Positions 57,651 through 64,000 of a DNA stretch of 64,000 nt are shown one piece after another (position 1 is the stretch's first letter; every line of letters starts with the position of its first letter). The stretch covers positions 4,046 through 68,045 of the forward strand of contig NZ_JARGNH010000008.1 in NCBI RefSeq assembly GCF_029213205.1, in the 5' to 3' direction. The stretch comes from Pseudooceanicola sp. (GTDB lineage Bacteria; Pseudomonadota; Alphaproteobacteria; Rhodobacterales; Rhodobacteraceae). Under the pieces are notes generated by a model that was not told the origin of the DNA, searched no databases, and saw only the letters and a program-made list of their open reading frames with translations. The position numbers and the translations under genes are program-made.

Positions 57651-58681
57651 GCGCCGATATCCATATCCGCACCGACGCTCAGGCCGGGCGCATCACCCTG
57701 ACCCGGCCGCAGGCGTTGAACGCGCTGACCTACGACATGGCGATGGCGATTGACCAGGCCTTGCAAGATTGGGCAACGGATGACGACATCCGGCTGGTCG
57801 TGATCGACGCCGAGGGCACCCGCGCCTTTTGTTCCGGCGGCGACATTCAGGACCTCTATGACAAGGGCCGGGCGGGCGATTTCGCCTATGGTCAGGCCTT
57901 CTGGCGCGACGAATACCGGCTGAACGACCGGCTGGCGGAGTTCCCAAAGCCGATCATCAGCCTGATGCAGGGCTTTACCATGGGCGGCGGCGTCGGCATC
58001 GGCTGCCATGCCAGCCACCGGGTGGTCGGCGACAGCAGCCAGATCGCCATGCCGGAATGTGGCATCGGGCTGGTGCCGGATGTCGGCGGCTCCTTGCTGC
58101 TGGCGCGCGCGCCGGGGCGGCTGGGCGACTATCTCGGGCTGAGCGCGGCGCGGATGGGGCCGGGTGACGCGATCCATGCCGGGTTCGCGGACCATTACCT
58201 GCCCGAGGCGGAGTGGCCCGCCCTGGTCGCAACCTTGATCGAAACCGGCGATGCCGGGGCCGTAGCACGCGCCGCGCAACCCGCTCCGGCCTCGGATCTG
58301 GCCGCGAAACAGGCGGTGATCGACCGGCTCTTTGACTCCGGCGATCTGCCCTCGATCGCGGTGTCCTGTGATGCAGAGCGCGACGATCTGGCCGTCGGTA
58401 TCCGCAAGGCGCTGTTGCGAAACTCGCCGCTTTCAATGGCGTGCACATTGAAAATGCTGGGCAATCTGCGCGAGAGCCATGCCGATCTGCGGGCGGCATT
58501 GACCCTGGAATACCGATTTACCGCGCGGGCGATGGAGCATGGCGATTTCCTGGAAGGGATCCGCGCCCAGATCATCGAACGCGACCGGAAACCGCGCTGG
58601 AAACACGCGCTCATCAGCGTGCCGGAGGCGGCGGTAGAGAGGATGCTGGCGCCGCTCGGGGCGCAAGAACTGTCATTCTGA
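57647..58681 (+). CDS. 3-Hydroxyisobutyryl-CoA hydrolase (crotonase family)
   Basis: 344 residues, longer than plain enoyl-CoA hydratases and matching the hydrolase subgroup: AFCSGGDIQDLYDKGRAGD, MGGGVGIGCHASHRVV, PECGIGLVPDVGGS. It hydrolyses 3-hydroxyisobutyryl-CoA so MmsB can oxidise the free acid. The annotated name enoyl-CoA hydratase is often used for it. Confidence 0.88.
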   Translation: MSADIHIRTDAQAGRITLTRPQALNALTYDMAMAIDQALQDWATDDDIRLVVIDAEGTRAFCSGGDIQDLYDKGRAGDFAYGQAFWRDEYRLNDRLAEFPKPIISLMQGFTMGGGVGIGCHASHRVVGDSSQIAMPECGIGLVPDVGGSLLLARAPGRLGDYLGLSAARMGPGDAIHAGFADHYLPEAEWPALVATLIETGDAGAVARAAQPAPASDLAAKQAVIDRLFDSGDLPSIAVSCDAERDDLAVGIRKALLRNSPLSMACTLKMLGNLRESHADLRAALTLEYRFTARAMEHGDFLEGIRAQIIERDRKPRWKHALISVPEAAVERMLAPLGAQELSF

Positions 58682-58694
58682 GGGAGGATTGACC

Positions 58695-59567
58695 ATGAAG
58701 ATCGGATTTATTGGCCTTGGCAATATGGGCGCGCCGATGGCCGCCAACCTGGCAAAGGCCGGGCATGTCGTGACCGGGTTCGACACCGCCGATGTGGCGG
58801 TCGACGGGGTGACGCGGGCGACCAGCGCCGCAGCGGCGGCGAGCGGGCAGGACCTGGTGATCACCATGCTGCCGAATGGCGCGATCCTGCGGGCGGTGGC
58901 CGATCAGATCGTCCCGGCGATGGCGCCCGGCGCGGTGTTTCTCGATTGCTCGACCGTCGATGTCGAAAGCGCGAGGATCGTCGCAGAAGCGGCTGATAAG
59001 GCCGGACTCCTGGCTCTGGATGCGCCGGTCTCCGGTGGCACTGTCGGCGCGATTGCCGGGACCCTGACCTTCATGGTCGGTGGCAGCGACGCCGCCTTTG
59101 CCAAGGCCAAGCCGTTGTTCGATGTGATGGGGCAGAAGGCGGTGCATTGCGGCCCCTCCGGCAACGGTCAGGCGGCCAAGATCTGCAACAACATGATCCT
59201 CGGCGTCACCATGATCGCCACCTGCGAGGCCTTTGCCCTGGCCGACAAACTCGGCCTTGACCGGCAGGCGATGTTCGATGTGGTCTCAACCTCCTCGGGG
59301 TCGTCCTGGTCGATGAACGCCTATTGCCCGGCCCCCGGCATTGGGCCGCAATCGCCCGCCGACAACGGTTATCAGCCCGGCTTCGCCGCCGATCTGATGC
59401 TGAAGGACCTGCGCCTCAGCCAGCAGGCCGCCGAGGCGGTGGATGCCGACACGCCGATGGGTCAGGCCGCCGCCGCGCTCTATGCCCGCTTTGTTGAGGA
59501 AGAGGACGGCGCCGGTCGCGACTTCAGCGCGATGTTGCCACGGTTCGAAACCCGGCGCCGCGGCTGA
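58695..59567 (+). CDS. mmsB: 3-Hydroxyisobutyrate dehydrogenase
   Basis: NAD-dependent, gives methylmalonate semialdehyde for MmsA. 290 residues with IGFIGLGNMGAPMAANL, DAPVSGGTVGAIAGTL and GQAAKICNNM (catalytic Lys). ATG 58695 is preceded by GGGAGGA. Confidence 0.94.
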   Translation: MKIGFIGLGNMGAPMAANLAKAGHVVTGFDTADVAVDGVTRATSAAAAASGQDLVITMLPNGAILRAVADQIVPAMAPGAVFLDCSTVDVESARIVAEAADKAGLLALDAPVSGGTVGAIAGTLTFMVGGSDAAFAKAKPLFDVMGQKAVHCGPSGNGQAAKICNNMILGVTMIATCEAFALADKLGLDRQAMFDVVSTSSGSSWSMNAYCPAPGIGPQSPADNGYQPGFAADLMLKDLRLSQQAAEAVDADTPMGQAAAALYARFVEEEDGAGRDFSAMLPRFETRRRG

Positions 59568-59610
59568 TCGCGCTTTCCCTGTGTCCTGACCGAGGCTAGG
59601 CTGCGGCCTC

Positions 59611-60273
59611 ATGCAGATACCCGACTGGATCACCAACACCCCTGACCTTGCCGCCCTGGACACGGCGGCGCAGGCGCGGCTGGCCGGGTTGGTGCCACGC
59701 CGCCTGCCCGCCCAAACGACATTGTTTCATCCCGGCGATGCCGCGCAGGGCTATGTGGTGGTGCTGTCGGGCACGATCGACGTGTTTCTGGTCGGCGCCT
59801 CGGGGCGTGAGATGCTGCTCTATTCGGTGACGCCACAGCAAAGTTGCATCCAGACCACGCTGGGGCTGATATCCGGGGTCGCCTACACCGCCGGGGCTGA
59901 AACCGCCAGCGCGACTGAGGTGGTGGTGCTGCCAAAGCCGCTGTTCCTTGACCTGCTGGATCACTCCGCAGGCTTTCGCAGCATGGTCTTTTCCGCCTTC
60001 GCGGATCGCATGAGCCTGATGATGCAGCTACTTGAAAAGGTTTCATTTACTCGGGTTGAATGCCGCCTTGCCGAACACCTACTGATTCTGGCGGCGGACC
60101 GGGCAAGCGTGCGGATCACCCAGGCCGAACTGGCCACCCGCGTCGGCACCGCGCGCGAGGTCGTGTCGCGGCGGCTGGAGGTCTGGGCGCATCACGGCTG
60201 GGTCAAGACCGGGCGCGGGACTCTCGAGATCCTGGATCACGCGGCCCTGCACAGGCTGGCCGAGGCTATGTGA
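59611..60273 (+). CDS. Crp/Fnr-family transcriptional regulator
   Basis: 220 residues: cyclic-nucleotide-type beta-roll (residues 1 to about 125), dimer helix, and C-terminal winged helix (ITQAELATRVGTAREVVSRRLE). It has two cysteines (C77 region QSCIQ and C150 region VECRL) but lacks the Fnr N-terminal cluster, so oxygen-sensing by an Fe-S cluster is unlikely. Its stop codon lies inside a perfect 15-bp palindrome in front of the next gene, a likely target. Confidence 0.88.
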   Translation: MQIPDWITNTPDLAALDTAAQARLAGLVPRRLPAQTTLFHPGDAAQGYVVVLSGTIDVFLVGASGREMLLYSVTPQQSCIQTTLGLISGVAYTAGAETASATEVVVLPKPLFLDLLDHSAGFRSMVFSAFADRMSLMMQLLEKVSFTRVECRLAEHLLILAADRASVRITQAELATRVGTAREVVSRRLEVWAHHGWVKTGRGTLEILDHAALHRLAEAM

Positions 60274-60310
60274 CCCAGTCACAGACCGGCGGCCGACAAA
60301 GGTCTAGACT
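60269..60310 (+). promoter_or_regulatory. Crp/Fnr-type palindrome and promoter of the YgaP-like gene
   Basis: TGTGAC-CCA-GTCACA (60269-60283) is a perfect inverted repeat. A -10-like TAGACT lies at 60305-60310. If transcription starts near 60316, the palindrome is centred at about -40, as in class II activator sites. Confidence 0.55.
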
Positions 60311-60341
60311 CAGCCCATATGGATCACAAAGGAGTCGTCCC

Positions 60342-60542
60342 ATGTCTCATAACGTTGGCAGTATTGACCGCATCTTGCGGGTCGTCGTCGGCTTGGCGCT
60401 GATCGTAGGTTTCTTTTTGTTCCCAGACGCTTCGCTGCGCTGGTTGTTGCTGATCGGCATCGTGCCGCTGGCCACCGGTCTGATGGGCACTTGCCCGCTC
60501 TACTCGATCTTCGGGTTCAGCACCTGCCCGCTGAAGAAATAA
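60342..60542 (+). CDS. YgaP-like small membrane protein (DUF2892)
   Basis: 66 residues with two transmembrane helices (about 10-27 and 32-50) and the family ending GTCPLYSIFGFSTCPLKK, two conserved CP motifs. In YgaP this segment anchors a rhodanese; here it is free-standing. Roles in sulfur or persulfide handling are proposed for relatives. AAAGGAG is upstream of ATG 60342. Confidence 0.85.
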   Translation: MSHNVGSIDRILRVVVGLALIVGFFLFPDASLRWLLLIGIVPLATGLMGTCPLYSIFGFSTCPLKK

Positions 60543-60637
60543 CGGCTGCGGCGGGCCCGGGGCGATACGCCTCCGGCCCGTCGCCTCGAACCTTGGGGCT
60601 TTTCACCGCTGCGGCGGGTGCTTTACCCTGCCCGATC

Positions 60638-61054
60638 ATGTGGCTGTGCCGAATCCCCTTGCTTGCAATCGCCTGTGCCGCCGGGCTGAGCGGCCCGGTC
60701 GCGGCGGCCTGTTCCATCACCGCAGGAGAGGCGCGCTGTGTCACCGCCATGGCGCCGGACCAGCGGCATCCCCCCATCGCTGCCCGCTTTGTCGCCGCCC
60801 CCAAGCGGCTGATCCCGCCGCATCGCGACGTCTATCTCAGCGCCACCCCGGAGATCCCCGACATCGCCAGCTATGCGCCCGGTCAACGCCTGCCCGAGCG
60901 GGTGAGTATCCTGATCAACCGCGAACGCCTGGGCCTGCCGGCGCCGCGCGATGGCTGGACCTATTTCCGGCTGGGCCATGAGGTCTTCCGCGCCAATATC
61001 CGCAGCCGCAAGGTGATCGACCGGGTCAACGATCACCTCGCAATGGGGTATTAG
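60638..61054 (+). CDS. Small exported protein, RcnB-like
   Basis: 138 residues with a signal peptide (MWLCRIPLLAIACAAGLSGPVAA) and a C-terminal stretch (GWTYFRLGHEVFRANIRSRKVIDRV) like that of RcnB-type periplasmic proteins. Function uncertain. Convergent with uvrA, 16 bases between stops. Confidence 0.65.
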   Translation: MWLCRIPLLAIACAAGLSGPVAAACSITAGEARCVTAMAPDQRHPPIAARFVAAPKRLIPPHRDVYLSATPEIPDIASYAPGQRLPERVSILINRERLGLPAPRDGWTYFRLGHEVFRANIRSRKVIDRVNDHLAMGY

Positions 61055-61070
61055 CCGCGCGTTCTACCGC

Positions 61071-63935
61071 CTATTCCGCCGCCGTCCGGCGCGGGTTCAG
61101 CATGTCTTTCAGATAGCGTCCGGTGTGGCTTGCTGTCTCGGCGGCCACCTGTTCCGGGGTGCCGGTTGCGACAATCGTGCCACCGCCATCGCCGCCCTCG
61201 GGACCAATATCTATGACATGGTCGGCGGTCTTGATCACGTCGAGGTTGTGTTCGATCACCACCACCGAATTGCCCTGATCGACCAACTCATGCAGCACTT
61301 CCAGCAGCTTGCGCACGTCTTCGAAATGCAGCCCGGTGGTCGGTTCGTCGAGGATATAGAGGGTGCGCCCGGTCGAACGTTTGGCCAGTTCTTTCGACAG
61401 TTTCACCCGCTGCGCCTCACCGCCCGAAAGGGTCGTCGCCTGCTGCCCGACCTTGATATAGCCAAGCCCGACCCGCATCAGCGCATCCATCTTGTCGCGG
61501 ATGCTGGGCACGGCGGCGAAAAACCCCTGGGCATCTTCAACCGTCATATCAAGAACGTCGGCTATGCTCTTGCCTTTGAACTTGATTTCCAGAGTTTCGC
61601 GATTGTAACGGGCGCCCTTGCAGGTCTCGCAGGTGACATAGACATCGGGCAGGAAATGCATCTCGATCTTGATCAACCCATCGCCCTGACAGGCCTCACA
61701 ACGCCCGCCCTTGACGTTGAAGCTGAACCGCCCGGGCTTGTAGCCGCGCGCCTTGGCCTCGGGCAGACCGGCAAACCAGTCGCGGATCGGGGTAAAGGCC
61801 CCGGTATAAGTCGCCGGGTTCGACCGCGGAGTCCGCCCGATGGCGCGCTGGTCGATGTCGATCACCTTGTCCAGATGCTCCAGCCCCTTGATCGTCTCAC
61901 AAGGGGCTGGCGTCTGGCGGGCGCCGTTCAGACGCATGCTGGCGGTCTTGAACAGGGTTTCGATGGTCAGGGTCGATTTGCCGCCGCCTGACACGCCGGT
62001 CACACAGACAAACTGCCCCAGCGGAAAGTCGGCGGTGACCTGTTTGAGGTTGTTGCCGGTCGCCTTGACCACCGTCAGTTTCTTTTTGTTGCCCTTGCGC
62101 CGGCTGCCGGGCACCGGGATTTCGCGGGCACCGGACAGGTATTGGCCGGTCAAGCTGGCGGGATCGGCGGCGATCGCCTCCGGGGTGCCATGCGACACCA
62201 CCTGACCGCCATGGACACCGGCACCAGGGCCGATGTCGAAAACATAATCGGCCTCGCGGATCGCCTCTTCGTCATGTTCGACGACGATCACCGTATTGCC
62301 CTGATCGCGCAGGTTTTTCAGCGTCTGCAACAGCCTCCCGTTGTCGCGCTGATGCAAACCGATCGAAGGCTCGTCGAGCACATACAGCACCCCGGTCAGC
62401 CCGCTGCCGATCTGGCTGGCCAGCCGAATGCGCTGGCTTTCGCCGCCCGACAGGGTGCCGGAATTGCGGCTGAGCGACAGATATTCCAACCCGACATTGT
62501 TGAGGAACCCCAGCCGTTCGCGAATTTCCTTGAGGATGGCGCGGGCGATTTCGTTCTTTTGCTTGCTCAGATGCTCTGGCGCGCCCTCGATCCAGGCCAG
62601 CGCCTCGCGGATCGACATCTGCACCACCTGCCCGGCATGCAGCCCGCCGATCTTGACCGCCAGCGCCTCTTCACGCAGCCGATAGCCATGACAGGCGCCG
62701 CAGGGACGATTGTTCTGATAGCGCTCGAATTCCTCACGGACCCAGTTCGAATCGGTCTCGCGATAGCGCCGCTCCATATTCGGGATCACACCCTCGAAGG
62801 TGCGGGTGACCTGATAGACCCGGCCGCCCTCATCGTAACGAAAGGCGATTTCATCCTCGCCAGAACCATAGAGGAACACCTGTTGCACATAGGCGGGCAG
62901 GTCTTTCCATTTGGTCTTGGGGTCGAATTCGTAATGCTTGGCAATCGCCTCGATGGTCTGCAGGAAATACGGGCTCTTGCCCTTGCGCCAGGGCGCCAGC
63001 GCCCCGTCGGCGATCTTCAGCGCCGCATCCGGCACCACCAGCCGTTCGTCAAAAAACAGCTCGACCCCCAGCCCGTCACATTCCGGGCAGGCGCCGAAGG
63101 GCGCATTGAAGGAGAACAGGCGCGGCTCGATCTCGGCAATGGTGAAACCACTGACCGGACAGGCAAATTTTTCTGAAAACGTGTGCCGCTCGGGCGTGCC
63201 GTCGTCCTCGGCCGGCGCGGTTTCCAGCACCGCGATGCCATCGGCCAGATCCAGCGCGGTGCGAAACGAATCCGCCAGCCGGGTTTCCAGCCCGGCGCGC
63301 ACCACGATCCGATCAACCACCACGTCGATGTCATGGCGGAATTTCTTGTCCAGGGTCGGCGGCTCGTCCAGTTCGTAGAACGCGCCATCGACCTTGACCC
63401 GCTGGAAGCCCTGTTTGCGCAGGTCGATGAATTCCTTGCGATATTCACCTTTGCGGTCGCGCACCAATGGCGCCAGCAGATAGGCGCGGGTGCCCTCGGG
63501 CATTGCCATCACCCGGTCGACCATATCCTGCACCTGCTGCGCCTCGATCGGCAGGCCGGTGGCGGGCGAAAACGGGGTGCCGGCGCGGGCGAACAGCAGC
63601 CGCAGGTAATCGTAGATTTCGGTCACCGTGCCGACGGTCGAACGCGGGTTTTTCGAGGTGGTTTTCTGTTCGATGGAAATCGCCGGGCTCAACCCGCTGA
63701 TATGATCGACATCGGGTTTTTCCATCATATCAAGGAATTGCCGAGCATAGGCCGACAGGCTTTCGACATAACGGCGCTGGCCCTCGGCATAGATCGTGTC
63801 AAAGGCGAGCGAGGATTTCCCCGACCCCGACAGCCCGGTGATCACCACCAACTGATCGCGGGGAATGTCGACATCAATGTTCTTGAGGTTGTGTTCGCGC
63901 GCGCCGCGCACCTCGATATATTTCAGCTCGGCCAT
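61071..63935 (-). CDS. uvrA: Excinuclease ABC subunit A
   Basis: Damage-recognition ATPase of nucleotide excision repair. 954 residues with two ABC modules: Walker [10 protein letters not shown] (near residue 35) and GVSGGGKST (near 648), two ABC signatures LSGGE, and zinc-finger cysteines (CPECDG, CGACHG, CEACQG, CETCKG). The 65 bases left upstream contain no complete GTTC-N7-GTTC LexA box; one may lie beyond the window. Confidence 0.97.
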   Translation of the reverse strand: MAELKYIEVRGAREHNLKNIDVDIPRDQLVVITGLSGSGKSSLAFDTIYAEGQRRYVESLSAYARQFLDMMEKPDVDHISGLSPAISIEQKTTSKNPRSTVGTVTEIYDYLRLLFARAGTPFSPATGLPIEAQQVQDMVDRVMAMPEGTRAYLLAPLVRDRKGEYRKEFIDLRKQGFQRVKVDGAFYELDEPPTLDKKFRHDIDVVVDRIVVRAGLETRLADSFRTALDLADGIAVLETAPAEDDGTPERHTFSEKFACPVSGFTIAEIEPRLFSFNAPFGACPECDGLGVELFFDERLVVPDAALKIADGALAPWRKGKSPYFLQTIEAIAKHYEFDPKTKWKDLPAYVQQVFLYGSGEDEIAFRYDEGGRVYQVTRTFEGVIPNMERRYRETDSNWVREEFERYQNNRPCGACHGYRLREEALAVKIGGLHAGQVVQMSIREALAWIEGAPEHLSKQKNEIARAILKEIRERLGFLNNVGLEYLSLSRNSGTLSGGESQRIRLASQIGSGLTGVLYVLDEPSIGLHQRDNGRLLQTLKNLRDQGNTVIVVEHDEEAIREADYVFDIGPGAGVHGGQVVSHGTPEAIAADPASLTGQYLSGAREIPVPGSRRKGNKKKLTVVKATGNNLKQVTADFPLGQFVCVTGVSGGGKSTLTIETLFKTASMRLNGARQTPAPCETIKGLEHLDKVIDIDQRAIGRTPRSNPATYTGAFTPIRDWFAGLPEAKARGYKPGRFSFNVKGGRCEACQGDGLIKIEMHFLPDVYVTCETCKGARYNRETLEIKFKGKSIADVLDMTVEDAQGFFAAVPSIRDKMDALMRVGLGYIKVGQQATTLSGGEAQRVKLSKELAKRSTGRTLYILDEPTTGLHFEDVRKLLEVLHELVDQGNSVVVIEHNLDVIKTADHVIDIGPEGGDGGGTIVATGTPEQVAAETASHTGRYLKDMLNPRRTAAE

Positions 63936-64000
63936 GAGACCCCCGCAATGGCAATGCCTAAGAAATAGTTTAAGCGGGGCGTTGTTCCAACAGGAAAGTA

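Noticed and set aside
63936-64000. LexA box for uvrA
   Set aside because: A GTTC is present at about 63983, but no second GTTC follows at the required spacing within the window.

Overview
The window looks like a chromosomal segment of a GC-rich marine alphaproteobacterium of the Rhodobacteraceae (Roseobacter group). The pointers are a 1,227-residue B12-dependent ribonucleotide reductase, a fused indolepyruvate:ferredoxin oxidoreductase, the alphaproteobacterial SOS box (GAAC-N7-GAAC) in front of lexA, a cytochrome c maturation operon, a valine catabolism operon headed by mmsA, and housekeeping gene order familiar from that family (ppiD, trp, moa/moe, lexA, comEC, gltX, gltA). Species cannot be named from sequence reading alone. 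There is no prophage, insertion sequence, CRISPR array or rRNA operon. Two tRNA genes are present.

Layout. 1-2.7 kb: 5' part of a giant calcium-binding RTX/cadherin-like surface or secreted protein (minus strand, runs off the left edge), then about 0.8 kb of non-coding DNA and tRNA-Leu. 3.7-4.8 kb: a membrane protein and DsbB. 4.8-9.3 kb: nrdJ with a small AT-richer appendix at its 3' end (an ImmA/IrrE-type metallopeptidase plus a 30-codon ORF that ends like NrdJ itself). 9.3-10.3 kb: the nrdJ promoter region with NrdR-like boxes, and tRNA-Pro. 10.3-16 kb: DUF192 protein, double cold-shock protein, pdxH, fabI, two LysE exporters, a purine phosphoribosyltransferase and an aminotransferase. 16-30 kb: ppiD, a divergent polysaccharide deacetylase, trpD-ung-trpC-moaC-moeA, lexA, comEC, gltX, gltA. 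30-37 kb (minus): acyltransferase, murI, ccmE, an endolysin/holin pair, ccmF, ccmH and an enoyl-CoA hydratase. 37-42 kb: indolepyruvate oxidoreductase with a divergent LysR regulator, followed by a candidate small RNA. 42-51.4 kb: purL, a Cys-cluster protein, bolA-grxD, zapA with a coiled-coil partner, tkt, a 2-hydroxyacid dehydrogenase, gap, the remnant of a second gap gene and a 47-residue membrane peptide. 51.4-54.4 kb: hydrolase, coaD, CBS protein, LysR. 54.5-59.6 kb: valine degradation operon. 59.6-64 kb: Crp/Fnr regulator with a YgaP-like membrane protein, a secreted small protein and uvrA.

The genes are mainly core metabolism and maintenance. Points worth a second look are (i) the nrdJ-immA-micropeptide unit bounded by 26-bp near-identical direct repeats, (ii) the endolysin/holin cassette inside the cytochrome c maturation operon, (iii) the decayed tandem gap gene that has kept its promoter and operator, (iv) a candidate CCUCC-motif small RNA upstream of purL, (v) a class II-like Crp/Fnr palindrome, and (vi) a patch of foreign-looking base composition in the 3' third of gltX.
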